From: Sphingomonas psychrotolerans
Lineage (GTDB): Bacteria > Pseudomonadota > Alphaproteobacteria > Sphingomonadales > Sphingomonadaceae
Assembly: GCF_002796605.1 (NCBI RefSeq)
Contig: NZ_CP024923.1
Coordinates: 1,860,001-1,924,000 of the forward strand
Direction of reading: 5' to 3'
Length of the DNA: 64,000 nucleotides
In this document: piece after piece, positions 32,891-42,112 of the stretch
How positions within the stretch are numbered: position 1 is the first letter of the stretch
Layout of the letters: each line of letters begins with the position of its first letter
The notes under the pieces: model-generated
The model's database searches: none
What the model was told of the DNA's origin: nothing
What the model saw: the letters and a program-made list of their open reading frames with translations, nothing else
Translations under genes and position numbers: made by a program

Positions 32891-34305
32891 TTCACATCCC
32901 CCTCGCCAGGCTGGCCGAGCTCGAAATCGGAAACCGGCCGGAGCTTCGGGTTATTGGCGTCGTAGAGCAATGCTCCGTCGACCCACACCATTTGTGGCCG
33001 CGTGTACACGCTGAACGGATTGCCGTTCCACAGCACGACATCGGCCATCTTGCCGGGCTTGAGGCTGCCGGTCTTGTCGGCGATGCCCAGCGCCTTGGCC
33101 GGGTTGATCGCCAGCCAGCGCCACGCCTGCGCCTCGGAGATATCGAAGCCCGCCTTGACCCCGGAGGCGCGCGCTTTGGCGACTTCCTGGTTGAGCCGCT
33201 GGATACCGTTCTGGTCGTCCGAATGGATCATCGCGCACGCCCCCTCCTTTTCGAGGATGGCGAGGTTCTCGTTGACCGCGTCATAGGCTTCCATCTTGAA
33301 GCCGTACCAGTCGGCCCAGACGGCGGCGCAGGTGTTATTGCCCTTCAGCAGATCGGCGATCTTATAGGCCTCGACCGCGTGGTGGAACGCCGTCACCCGA
33401 TAGCCGAACTCCTTGGCCATATCCATGACGACCGCCATTTCGTCGGCGCGGTAGCAATGGTTCTGGACGAGGATCTCGCCTTCGAGCACGCCGCGCAGCG
33501 TATCCATCGCGATATCGCGCGACGGCGGTTCGCCGCCCTTGTCCTCATATTTGTCCCAGCGCCTTTTATACTCGACAGCCTTGGCCCAGGTCTGGCGATC
33601 GACTGCAATGTTGCCCATCCGGGTGGCCGGCGCGCGCCCCTTGCTGCCGTAAACCCGCTTGGGGTTCTCGCCGCACGCCATCTTGAGGCCGTAGGGCGCA
33701 CCCGGGAATTTCATTCCCTGCATGGTGCGCGCGTAGACATTCTTCACCGTGACCGATCGCCCGCCGAACAGGTTCGCCGATCCGGGCAGGATCTGCAGGG
33801 TCGTCACGCCGCCATTGGTAAGCGCCCGCGCGAAGCCCGGATCCTGTGGCCACACGCTATGCTCGGCCCAAACCTCGGGCGTGACCGGCGACGTCATTTC
33901 GTTGCCGTCCGAAAGCGCTTCGACGCCCGGCGAGGGATAGTCGCCGAGATGGCTGTGGATATCGATCACGCCGGGCGTGAGATATTTGCCGCGCCCGTCG
34001 ATCACCGTCACGCCGGCATCTGCGATCAGCGCCTGACCGACCTCGACGATCTTGCCGTCGCGAAAGAGCACCGCGCCATTGTCGATCCGGCCGCCCTCGC
34101 CGTCGAAGATCGTGACGTTGGTCACCAGGGTCGGCGCGCCCGGATAGGTGCGGTAGGTCGAAGGGAAGGGATCGTGCGAATAGCCCTTGCCTCTGCCCGG
34201 CGCGGGTGACGTCGGCTCGGAAGACGCGCTCTTTGCGCCGCTGTCATTTTCCGCACAGCCGGCCAGCGCGAGCATGCTGGCGAAGATCAAGACCGGTCGA
34301 AACAA
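32887..34305 (-). CDS. Lipoprotein amidohydrolase (imidazolonepropionase-like)
   Basis: A 472-residue metal-dependent hydrolase anchored as a lipoprotein (lipobox LAGC at residues 14-17). The beta domain VTNVTIFDGEGG leads to LTPGVIDIHSHLG with the HxH ligands, then a central VTAFHHAVEAYK, a late HSDDQNG aspartate motif and GSLKPGKMADVVLWNGNP. The likely action is hydrolysis of a cyclic or peptide-like amide in the periplasm; the substrate is unknown. It is the first gene of the pair. Confidence 0.88.
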   Translation of the reverse strand: MFRPVLIFASMLALAGCAENDSGAKSASSEPTSPAPGRGKGYSHDPFPSTYRTYPGAPTLVTNVTIFDGEGGRIDNGAVLFRDGKIVEVGQALIADAGVTVIDGRGKYLTPGVIDIHSHLGDYPSPGVEALSDGNEMTSPVTPEVWAEHSVWPQDPGFARALTNGGVTTLQILPGSANLFGGRSVTVKNVYARTMQGMKFPGAPYGLKMACGENPKRVYGSKGRAPATRMGNIAVDRQTWAKAVEYKRRWDKYEDKGGEPPSRDIAMDTLRGVLEGEILVQNHCYRADEMAVVMDMAKEFGYRVTAFHHAVEAYKIADLLKGNNTCAAVWADWYGFKMEAYDAVNENLAILEKEGACAMIHSDDQNGIQRLNQEVAKARASGVKAGFDISEAQAWRWLAINPAKALGIADKTGSLKPGKMADVVLWNGNPFSVYTRPQMVWVDGALLYDANNPKLRPVSDFELGQPGEGDVK

Positions 34306-34520
34306 GCGCGATTCCTTCCCTGTTCGTTACGCCCGCGGCGCGGCGCCTTGATCGTGGCAAACAGAAAATTTAGCAAGCATCAGCTTCGTTATTGAAATAC
34401 CATGGAAAAATTCGACACGAAGAATAAGTGGCCATCGTGGATGTACGGAGCTTTCCACAACGAATTAATCGGTGTTAAGGCAGGGGCGCTTCGCTTTTAC
34501 CCTGTACAGGGGCAGGTATT
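34306..34520. other. AT-richer intergenic region with a 12-bp palindrome
   Basis: This 215-bp divergent gap is clearly richer in A/T than its surroundings and should hold promoters for both the amidohydrolases and the sensor kinase. A perfect palindrome CCCTGTACAGGG lies at 34500-34511, partly overlapping the kinase ribosome-binding site. A 42-codon reading frame (34402-34530) is probably chance. Confidence 0.5.
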
Positions 34521-37229
34521 TTGCGAGTGAGTAACAGTTCCGGCGTGCTGACCGAAAGGCAGCCGCCCTCGGCAAGAAACCTCGCAACACTGCTTGTTGC
34601 GCTGGCGAGCTTGTGCAGCCTGATCTCGTTCTCGGGATGGCTGTTCGACGTGCCATTGCTGCGCGGGTTCGGGCTCAACAAGACGCCGATCTGGCCACTC
34701 ACCGCGGCCGGCTTCGCATTCCTTTCGTTCGGGTTCCTGGCGTCGATAGCCGGCCGCGACAGGACGGCGGCGGCACTGTGGCTGATTCCCGTCGCGATGG
34801 CGGTAATTTCGCTTTCGCAGACCCTCCTTGGCCTCGATTTCGGCGTGGATCGGCTGCTCTTCGGCACGCTGATTTCCCTGCATGACGCCGAACATCCCGG
34901 ACGGCCGGGCGTAAATTCGTGCGCAATCTTCCTCATTCTCGCACTGGCCGGCTATGGCGGGCGTGTGCGCAAGTGGTTTTCGGGCGAAGCCGGCGCCTTC
35001 TTCGCGGCGCTGGCGCTTGGCCTCGTCGGGGTCGCGGGCGTTTTAACAGTCTTTGTTCCCCCGGGGAGCATCGCCACACGCCTGTTCTCGGTATCGCTGC
35101 CTTCCGCCTTCGCGACGTCTCTCCTCGCGCTGGCCTATCTCATTCTCCACAGCAGGCTCGAATGGGTTCGCCTGCTCATGCGGCGAAGCGGCGACTGGCG
35201 CACCATCCGCATCTTGTTGCCAGCCGCGATCATACTGCCGATCGTTCCGTCAGCCCTCGAGCAGCTCGTGGGCCATCACACGATGCTGCCCCCTCTGGCA
35301 GTCGAGGGGCTCGTCGCGCTCACCAACATCCTGATCGTCGCGTTCATCGCTTATTGGGCGGTGATAAGGGTGGCGCGCGGCCAGGCGACGATGGTCGAGC
35401 TGAGCGAGGCGCTCGAGCAGACCACGGTCGTCCTCACCAATCCCGAAGGCGAAATCATGCATTGGTCGCGCGGCTGCGAACAGCTTTACGGCTGGAGCGC
35501 CGCCGAGGCGATGGGGCGGAACAAATACGCGCTCCTGCGCTCGCAATGCCGCCTCTCCGAAGTGACCCGTGGGCGCCTCGAGGACGGCGAGGAACTGCTC
35601 GAGATGTGTCGGGACGGTCACGAGATATCGATCCTGGAACGCACACAGCGAGTCGAAAGCCCGGGCCGATCGCCGGTGATCGTGCTCCACGTCGCCGATG
35701 TCACGCAGAGCGTCGCCGCGGTCGAAGCGCTGAAGGTGAGCGAAGAGCGGCTCGCCATCGCGGCCTCGGCGCATGAGCTCGGCATCTTCGAATGGGACGT
35801 CCGGAGCGGCAGGCTCGAATGGTCGCCCGGCACGGAGCAACGGCTGGGCCTCGTTCCCGGCACCATCAGCAACTTCGAGGATTGGCGCGCCCAGGTCGAG
35901 CCCGAAGACGTGCAGCGCGTTCTCGACACGGTGGCGCGCACCGTGCGCGATCGCGCCGACAAGTTCAGCTACCGCTATCGTTTCCTGCAACCGCAGGGCG
36001 GCATTCGCGCGGTAGAGGGTTCGTCGCGCGCCTTTTACGACGCCGAAGGCAATCTGGTGCGCACCGTCGGCGTGATCCTCGACGTCACCGAACGCGACGA
36101 GCGTGAGGCAGCCCTGCGCCGACGCGAGGCGCAGCTTCGTTCGGTGCTCGAAACGGTTCCCGATGCGATGGTGGTGATCGACCAGAACAGCACCATTCTT
36201 CAGTTCAGCGCCGCCGCCGAAGCCTTGTGGGGCTATAGCGCCACCGACGTGCTCGGCCGCCCGGCGACGATGCTGGTGCCAGCGGAGCGCCGCGCCATCC
36301 ACATGGCTACGCTCAACCACTTTCTGGAGACCGGAAGCGGCATCGTGGGCGAAGTCATGACCGGCACCGCCGAAGCGGCAGACGGACGCAAATTTCCGAT
36401 CGAGATTCGTACGGGCGTGGCACAAAGCGACGGCCAGACGCTGCTGACCTGCTTCATACGCAATCTTTCGGACCAAATCGCCACCGAGGAGCGGCTGAGT
36501 GAGCTGAGCGCCGAGATCGCGCATGTCTCGCGCCAGAGCGCGATGAGCGAGCTGGCCGCGGATCTCGCGCACGAGCTCAACCAGCCGTTGAGCGCCACTT
36601 CGAACTTCCTCGCCGCTGCGCGGATGCTGATCGAGCGCGGCGAGGGCACCGATCGCGTCGTCGATCTGCTGCGCATGGGCTCGGAGCAAACCCAGCGCGC
36701 CGGCGAGATCATCCGCCGCATGCGGGCTTTCATGGCGCGTGGTGAAGTCGAGATGCGGACCGAGTCAGTGGAGCGGACGGTCCGCGACGCCGCCGATCTC
36801 GTGCTCGTCGGAACGGGGCAGTTCCACATTCGGGTGAACTATGAACTTGACCCCGAAGCACCATTTATTTTCGCCGACCGGATTCAAGTACAACAAGTTC
36901 TGGTTAACCTTCTCCGCAACTCCATGGAAGCGCTGCGCACCTCCGGAAAACAGGAACGCATCATCACTATTTCTTCGCACAAGTTGAGCGAGCAGATGAT
37001 CGAAATAGCGGTGAGCGATTCCGGACCCGGAATTCCCCCTCATGTGTTGGAGCATCTATTCTCGCGCTTCACCACCACCAAAGGCAACGGGGGCGGAATG
37101 GGTATTGGTCTTTCGATCAGCAAGCGTATCATCGAGGCCCATGGCGGGACATTGAGTGCCGATAACCGGCCCGAGGGAGGAGCGAGTTTTCGCTTCACTC
37201 TGCCTGCTTTAGAGGAGGGTGTGGAATAA
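34521..37229 (+). CDS. FixL-like PAS-domain sensor histidine kinase
   Basis: A 902-residue kinase. About eight hydrophobic segments fill residues 20-285. Three PAS domains follow (about 295-400, 405-525 and 535-655), then a FixL-type HisKA segment with SELAADLAHELNQPLSATSN (His684), N-box QVLVNLLRNSMEA and G-box GGGMGIGLSISKRI. The last PAS aligns by eye with the heme PAS of FixL: His594 sits where the proximal heme ligand lies. The start is TTG at 34521 (AGGGG eight bases upstream) or GTG at 34527. The fixJ-like gene follows directly. Likely signals are redox, gas or light. Confidence 0.88.
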   Translation: MRVSNSSGVLTERQPPSARNLATLLVALASLCSLISFSGWLFDVPLLRGFGLNKTPIWPLTAAGFAFLSFGFLASIAGRDRTAAALWLIPVAMAVISLSQTLLGLDFGVDRLLFGTLISLHDAEHPGRPGVNSCAIFLILALAGYGGRVRKWFSGEAGAFFAALALGLVGVAGVLTVFVPPGSIATRLFSVSLPSAFATSLLALAYLILHSRLEWVRLLMRRSGDWRTIRILLPAAIILPIVPSALEQLVGHHTMLPPLAVEGLVALTNILIVAFIAYWAVIRVARGQATMVELSEALEQTTVVLTNPEGEIMHWSRGCEQLYGWSAAEAMGRNKYALLRSQCRLSEVTRGRLEDGEELLEMCRDGHEISILERTQRVESPGRSPVIVLHVADVTQSVAAVEALKVSEERLAIAASAHELGIFEWDVRSGRLEWSPGTEQRLGLVPGTISNFEDWRAQVEPEDVQRVLDTVARTVRDRADKFSYRYRFLQPQGGIRAVEGSSRAFYDAEGNLVRTVGVILDVTERDEREAALRRREAQLRSVLETVPDAMVVIDQNSTILQFSAAAEALWGYSATDVLGRPATMLVPAERRAIHMATLNHFLETGSGIVGEVMTGTAEAADGRKFPIEIRTGVAQSDGQTLLTCFIRNLSDQIATEERLSELSAEIAHVSRQSAMSELAADLAHELNQPLSATSNFLAAARMLIERGEGTDRVVDLLRMGSEQTQRAGEIIRRMRAFMARGEVEMRTESVERTVRDAADLVLVGTGQFHIRVNYELDPEAPFIFADRIQVQQVLVNLLRNSMEALRTSGKQERIITISSHKLSEQMIEIAVSDSGPGIPPHVLEHLFSRFTTTKGNGGGMGIGLSISKRIIEAHGGTLSADNRPEGGASFRFTLPALEEGVE

Positions 37230-37230
37230 C

Positions 37231-37845
37231 ATGAGCAGAACGATCTACATCGTGGATGACGATGATGCCGTCCGCGCGTCGCTCCACAGCTTGTTGTCCG
37301 TGCGCCAGGATCTGATCGTCCGAGGCTTCCGCTCGGGCGATGCCTTCCTCCAGGACGTGAGCGAACTCGATCCGGGCGTCCTGCTGCTCGATTTCCATAT
37401 GCCCGGCGCCACCGGCCTCGACGTGCTGACCGCACTGGACAGCAGCCCCCGCTTCGTCCCGATCGTGCTCACCGGCCAGGGCAATGTCGGGCTCGCGGTC
37501 CAGGCGATGAAGGCGGGCGCGCTCGATTTCATCGAGAAGCCTTATGAGGCCGAGACTCTGCTCCAGCTGATCGACAACGCCTTCTCGCGCCTCGAGGAGG
37601 ACAATGAGGCGGCGTCGCGGGTCAACGCGGCCGAGGCGAAGATCGCCAAGCTCAGCCCGCGCGAGACCGACGTTCTCAAGGGACTGATCGAGGGACGATC
37701 GAACAAGATCATCGCCTATGAACTCGACATCAGCCCGCGCACGGTGGAGATATATCGCGCCAATTTGATGGAGAAGCTCGAGGTACGCAGCCTGTCGGAA
37801 GCGCTGCGTATCGCCTTCGCGGCAGGTCTGTTCCCGAAGAGCTGA
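37231..37845 (+). CDS. FixJ-like LuxR-type response regulator
   Basis: A 204-residue regulator. Its receiver (IYIVDDDDAVRASLHS, phospho-acceptor in VLLLDFHMPG, conserved Thr in VLTGQGNV, Lys in IEKPYE) joins a LuxR-type DNA-binding domain (LSPRETDVLKGLIEGRSNKI then IAYELDISPRTVEIYRANLM). This is the FixJ layout and matches the FixL-like kinase upstream. The ATG at 37231 lies one base after the kinase stop with AGGAGGG upstream. Targets are unknown; the palindrome at 34500-34511 is a candidate site. Confidence 0.92.
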   Translation: MSRTIYIVDDDDAVRASLHSLLSVRQDLIVRGFRSGDAFLQDVSELDPGVLLLDFHMPGATGLDVLTALDSSPRFVPIVLTGQGNVGLAVQAMKAGALDFIEKPYEAETLLQLIDNAFSRLEEDNEAASRVNAAEAKIAKLSPRETDVLKGLIEGRSNKIIAYELDISPRTVEIYRANLMEKLEVRSLSEALRIAFAAGLFPKS

Positions 37846-37852
37846 GCTTCGG

Positions 37853-38251
37853 TCAATCCTCTCGCCGCCAGCCCGCGAGCAGGCACGTCATGGCGGCAGC
37901 GGCTTCGCCGGCGTCGACATAAAGAAGACGCGGGTCCTCGCTTTGGGCCGGGACATCGCGCGTCAGCACGATGATCCTGCTCCATTGGGGATCGCGAAGC
38001 AGTGCGGCGACGCCGCCGGGATGCGCGTCAATCGCCTCCCGGTCGGTGATGAGCATGGCAGCTACACCGCGTGCCGATGCCGGATGCCGCTCGTCGAATT
38101 GCTGCGCAGTGCACATATTGGCACCGCTCATCGCCAGCCGCGCGACCAGCGTGCTGCGAATCGCAGCTTCCCGCACAATCACCACGACAAGCGGATCAGT
38201 CCCGGGCACCGGCGCCCTCACGATCAAGCCCGGCGACCTGCTCGCGGGCAT
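37853..38251 (-). CDS. Receiver-like hypothetical protein without the acidic pocket
   Basis: A 132-residue protein with alternating strands and helices reminiscent of a receiver: PLVVVIVREAAIRSTLVARL, then AAMLITDREAID, RIIVLTRDVP and LLYVDAGEAAAA. The paired acidic residues after the first strand are missing (VRE) and no conserved Lys is seen, so phosphorylation looks unlikely. It converges on the fixJ-like gene with 7 bp between stops. Function unknown. Confidence 0.6.
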   Translation of the reverse strand: MPASRSPGLIVRAPVPGTDPLVVVIVREAAIRSTLVARLAMSGANMCTAQQFDERHPASARGVAAMLITDREAIDAHPGGVAALLRDPQWSRIIVLTRDVPAQSEDPRLLYVDAGEAAAAMTCLLAGWRRED

Positions 38252-38504
38252 GCAATGCTATTGCGGCGCAGGTAAGAGGGTCAGTCAGGTCTTGTACCTA
38301 GCAGGAGTAACACCGCGCCCCGTAGCGCGGTAGCTCAGGGCAGACGGAGAAGCGGCGCGGATCATGACAACGCCCGACAAAGGCCGTCACTAAGGGGAAA
38401 TCCGGAGGGGTAATCCACGTGGCCGCCGACCTGGCACCCTATAAGATAGTGAATCCCAATCGCGAGCAGCGAAGACTGGCGAGCTTGACAGGAAAGAACA
38501 TTCT
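38252..38504. other. Intergenic region with hairpin and motility-type -10 element
   Basis: A 253-bp divergent gap. CCGCGC and GCGCGG at 38313-38330 form a small hairpin. CTATAAG at 38439-38445 matches the -10-like element found before other motility units, here without the GCC- or GCG-type -35. No riboswitch or RNA gene recognised. Confidence 0.5.
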
Positions 38505-40376
38505 ATGTCGGATCTCCTCGCCCGCATAAAGATTTCCGTAAAGATTCTAAGCCTCTTGTTGATGCTCGGCCTGGTTACGCTGGGCGTATCCTTCTACGGT
38601 TCGCGCGCGCTTGTCAGCACTGCGGCAGATTACTCGGTGCTGGTCGACAAGAAGCTGCCGATCACCACGCGGCTTGCGCGTGTGAATCGCCTCGCCAGCC
38701 AGATGCTATATGCCAGCTATCGGGTGATGACGTATCCGGGCGGGTCTCCGGGAAGCCGCGATGCCGTGGAGGAAGAGCGCACTTCATACCAGAGTGCCGC
38801 GAAGATCCTCGACGAAGTCAAGCTGCTGGATCCCGGCCTTGCCCGCGACCTCGACGCGAACCGCGCCGAGATCGAGGATATCCACAAGGGTGCCCTCGAA
38901 GCGATCAGCCATGTTGCGCGCGGTGAGAAGGACGCCGCACAGACCATTCTCGCCGAGCTCGACAAGAAAGCCATGACGCTGGCGGGCGAACTCATCAAAG
39001 CGAATGACGGGCGCATCGCCGACGCGCAGGCATTCTCGACCAAGCTGTCCACCGCCGCGAGCAGCACCTCAACTACGATGCTGATCTTCAGCCTGATTGC
39101 GATCGCCATCGCCATCGCCATCGGTCAGGTCGTCTCCCGACTCGGGATCACCACGCCGATCGCCAATCTCCAGGCGCGCATGAAAACACTTGCCGAAGGC
39201 AACAACGCAGTCGACGTGCCCGGCACCAATCGAGGCGACGAGATCGGCGCGATGGCCAAGGCCGTGCTGGTGTTCCGCGAGGCGGCAGTCGAGAAGGAAC
39301 GGACCGACGCGGCCAAGAAGATCGCCGATGCCGAACAGCAGCGCGTGGTCGACACGCTCGAGGCAAGCCTCGGCAAGCTGGCGCAGGGCGACCTGACCAG
39401 CGAGATCCACGACGCGTTCTCGCCGGCGTACGAATCGGTGAAGGTCAACTTCAACGCCGCGGTCTCCGAACTGCGCAACCTGATCGGCACCGTGATGGAA
39501 AGCGCAATGACGATCCGTACCGGTTCGGGCGAGATCGCCCAGGCATCGGAGGATCTCGCGCGGCGCACCGAAGCCAATGCCGCGAGCCTCGAGGAGACGT
39601 CGGCGGCAGTGAGCCAGATGGACGGCCGTCTCAAGGCGACCGCCGCGTCCGCGGGACGTACTGTCGGGCGTGCCGACGGCGCCATCGCCACCGTCTCGGG
39701 CGGCCGCGCGATTGCCGACGAAGCAGTGCAGGCGATGACCCGCGTGGCGGATTCGGCCAAGGGCATCGACAGCGTGATCGAGGGGCTCGACAAGATCGCC
39801 TTCCAGACGCGGGTTCTGGCAATGAACGCCGCCGTGGAAGCCGGCCGTGCCGGTGAAGCCGGCCGCGGCTTCGCAGTCGTCGCCGATCTCGTCTCTGCGC
39901 TGGCGATGCGCGCCGAAGAGGAAGCCGGCCGCGCCCGAGACCAGCTGACCGCCACCCAGACCGACATCGTCGCGGCAGTGGAGATGGTCCAGAAGGTCGA
40001 TCACGCGCTTGCCGACATTTCGGGCGACGTCAGCGAAGTCCACAAGCTGCTCGGCGAGATGGCGTCGGACAATCAGGCCCAGTCGACGGCGATCAGCGAG
40101 ATCAGCATCGCTATCACCACGATGGATCAGTCGACCCAGCAGAATGCCGCGATGGTCGAGGAAACCTCGGCGGCCGCACGCAACCTTAGTGGCGAAGTCG
40201 CCGCGCTCAGCGAGCAAGCGTCGAAATTCGACGTCGGCGCGAGCGGGCGTGCTGGCTCCCCGCGCCCGGCCGCTCCAACCAAGACCGCCAGGTCGACGGG
40301 CTATGTCTCGTCGGTCAAGGCGCTGCCGGTGACTGCGATGGCGAGCACCGGAGGGGACAATTGGACTTCTTTCTGA
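38505..40376 (+). CDS. Methyl-accepting chemotaxis protein (transmembrane)
   Basis: A 623-residue chemoreceptor with a first helix (about 11-32), a four-helix-bundle-type periplasmic sensor (about 33-190), a second helix (TMLIFSLIAIAIAIAIGQVV), HAMP, and a coiled-coil signalling domain with hairpin IAFQTRVLAMNAAVEAGRAG, then EAGRGFAVVADLVSALAMRA. The tip differs from the textbook VVADEVRxLA. It ends NWTSF, with no clear NWETF-type CheR tether beyond this NW pair. It is the first of two tandem receptors with almost the same signalling part. Confidence 0.95.
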   Translation: MSDLLARIKISVKILSLLLMLGLVTLGVSFYGSRALVSTAADYSVLVDKKLPITTRLARVNRLASQMLYASYRVMTYPGGSPGSRDAVEEERTSYQSAAKILDEVKLLDPGLARDLDANRAEIEDIHKGALEAISHVARGEKDAAQTILAELDKKAMTLAGELIKANDGRIADAQAFSTKLSTAASSTSTTMLIFSLIAIAIAIAIGQVVSRLGITTPIANLQARMKTLAEGNNAVDVPGTNRGDEIGAMAKAVLVFREAAVEKERTDAAKKIADAEQQRVVDTLEASLGKLAQGDLTSEIHDAFSPAYESVKVNFNAAVSELRNLIGTVMESAMTIRTGSGEIAQASEDLARRTEANAASLEETSAAVSQMDGRLKATAASAGRTVGRADGAIATVSGGRAIADEAVQAMTRVADSAKGIDSVIEGLDKIAFQTRVLAMNAAVEAGRAGEAGRGFAVVADLVSALAMRAEEEAGRARDQLTATQTDIVAAVEMVQKVDHALADISGDVSEVHKLLGEMASDNQAQSTAISEISIAITTMDQSTQQNAAMVEETSAAARNLSGEVAALSEQASKFDVGASGRAGSPRPAAPTKTARSTGYVSSVKALPVTAMASTGGDNWTSF

Positions 40377-40397
40377 CCTGTCCGACGCGCGTCAGAT

Positions 40398-40432
40398 AAG
40401 AGGCGCCGTAGCATCGCTGCGGCGCCTCTTTT
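40398..40432 (+). terminator. Strong intrinsic terminator after the first receptor gene
   Basis: AAGAGGCGCCG pairs perfectly with CGGCGCCTCTT across a short loop and is followed by TT. The downstream gap to 40611 holds the promoter element CTATAAC at 40521-40527. Confidence 0.9.
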
Positions 40433-40611
40433 CCGTCCGATCGACATAGCGGGCAGCCAGGACCGGTAACTCCAGCCAGCTTAATTGCTCCCCGCCCCGC
40501 GAATGTTTCCGTTTCATGTCCTATAACGAACAAGGACGCCCGTGACCGCCCAACCGAGCAATCGGCACCATGGGTCGCAAATGCCGGCGGTCAGGCAGAG
40601 GGAGACTTACC

Positions 40612-41994
40612 ATGCAGTGGTTCCAGACCGTGGCGCCCATTCGCCGCAAGCTTTTGACCGCGTTCAATTCGCTACTCGCCGTGATGGTCCTGTCCACCCT
40701 GGTCGCGCTCCTGGCGCCGACTTTCGTAGCGCTGCCGATCGTGGCCATCCTGATTGGCGGCGCCGCGATCCAGTGCTCGCGCTATCGCAGCGCGATCGCC
40801 GACCCCTATGTCGCCACTGTCGTACGCATGGAAGCGCTTGCCGCCGGCGATCTCGCCTCCGACATCGCGTTCACCGACTATCAGGATTGCGTCGGCCGCA
40901 TGACCAAGGCGATGCTCACCTTCCGCGACGCCGCGCTCGAGCAGCAGCGCAACCGACACGAGCAGGACGAAGCGGTCCAGCGGCTGGGCAGCCAGCTCGA
41001 GCGGCTGACCCAGGGCGACCTCACTGCCGAAATCGGCGATGGGTTTCCCGCCGGCTATGCCTTGCTTCGCACCAATTACAACGCGGCGCTCGCGTCGCTG
41101 CGCGACCTGATCGGCTCGGTGACAGAAAGCGCTTCGGCGATCCACACCGGTTCGGGCGAGATCGCGCAGGCCTCCGAGGATCTTGCGCGGCGCACCGAAG
41201 CCAATGCCGCGAGCCTCGAGCAAACCGCCGCCGCCATCACCCAGATGGACCAGCGCCTCAAGGCGACCGCCCAGGCCGCCAACCAGACGGTGGGGCGTGC
41301 CGATGGCGCGATCGGCACGGTCTCGGGCGGTCGGGCGATTGCCGATGAAGCCGTACAGGCGATGACGCGCGTCGCCGAGAGCGCCAAGGGTATCGACAGC
41401 GTGATCGAGGGCCTCGACAAGATCGCCTTCCAGACTCGCGTTCTCGCGATGAACGCCGCGGTCGAAGCCGGCCGTGCCGGTGAAGCGGGCCGCGGTTTCG
41501 CCGTCGTCGCCGATCTCGTCTCTGCGCTCGCCATGCGTGCCGAGGAGGAAGCCGGCCGCGCCCGCGATCAGTTGACTGCCACCCAGACCGACATCGTCGC
41601 CGCCGTGGAGATGGTGCAGAAGGTCGACGGCGCACTCGCCGATATCTCGGGCGACGTGGGCGAGGTTCACGCCCTGCTCGGCGGTATTGCCGCGGACAAC
41701 CAGGCCCAGTCGACTGCGATCACCCAGATCTCGGTGGCGATCGGGACGATGGATCAGGCGACCCAGCAGAATGCCGCGATGGTCGAGGAAACTTCGGCCG
41801 CCGCACGCAACCTCAGCGGCGAAGTCGCCGCGCTCGGCGAACAGGCGTCGAAGTTCAACATCGGCGCCGGCGTACGATCGGTGGCGACACGGGCAAGCGC
41901 TCCGGCCAGGCCGGCCGCCAAGACCTCGGGCTATGTCTCGCCGGTCAAGGCATTGCCTGTGACCGCGATGGCCAATGGGGGCGACTGGGCCTAG
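40612..41994 (+). CDS. Methyl-accepting chemotaxis protein (short sensor)
   Basis: A 460-residue receptor. Two closely spaced hydrophobic segments (about 17-52) leave almost no periplasmic domain, then HAMP-like sequence and a signalling domain nearly identical to the upstream receptor from SGEIAQASEDLARRTEANAA to the end. The linked C-termini (KALPVTAMA) are also shared. Ligand sensing must be in the membrane or cytoplasm. The ATG at 40612 has AGGGAGA upstream; an in-frame ATG at 40570 lacks one. Confidence 0.94.
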   Translation: MQWFQTVAPIRRKLLTAFNSLLAVMVLSTLVALLAPTFVALPIVAILIGGAAIQCSRYRSAIADPYVATVVRMEALAAGDLASDIAFTDYQDCVGRMTKAMLTFRDAALEQQRNRHEQDEAVQRLGSQLERLTQGDLTAEIGDGFPAGYALLRTNYNAALASLRDLIGSVTESASAIHTGSGEIAQASEDLARRTEANAASLEQTAAAITQMDQRLKATAQAANQTVGRADGAIGTVSGGRAIADEAVQAMTRVAESAKGIDSVIEGLDKIAFQTRVLAMNAAVEAGRAGEAGRGFAVVADLVSALAMRAEEEAGRARDQLTATQTDIVAAVEMVQKVDGALADISGDVGEVHALLGGIAADNQAQSTAITQISVAIGTMDQATQQNAAMVEETSAAARNLSGEVAALGEQASKFNIGAGVRSVATRASAPARPAAKTSGYVSPVKALPVTAMANGGDWA

Positions 41995-42025
41995 CTTCAG
42001 GACCGGTCCTGATCGGCCGGAAAGC

Positions 42026-42060
42026 AAGGGGCACCGCGGCGAAGGCCACGGTGCCCCTTT
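42026..42060 (+). terminator. Intrinsic terminator after the second receptor gene
   Basis: AAGGGGCACCG pairs with CGGTGCCCCTT, ending in a run of T. Confidence 0.9.
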
Positions 42061-42112
42061 CCGTTCGTCCTCCCTCGCGTCGGCAGAGATAGTCGGACCT
42101 ACGCGCTCTCCA

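Noticed and set aside
38431..38446. TGGCACCCTATAAGAT as a sigma-54 box before MCP1
   Set aside because: Only the -24 part matches; the -12 TTGC is absent. The overlap with CTATAAG is better explained by the motility element.
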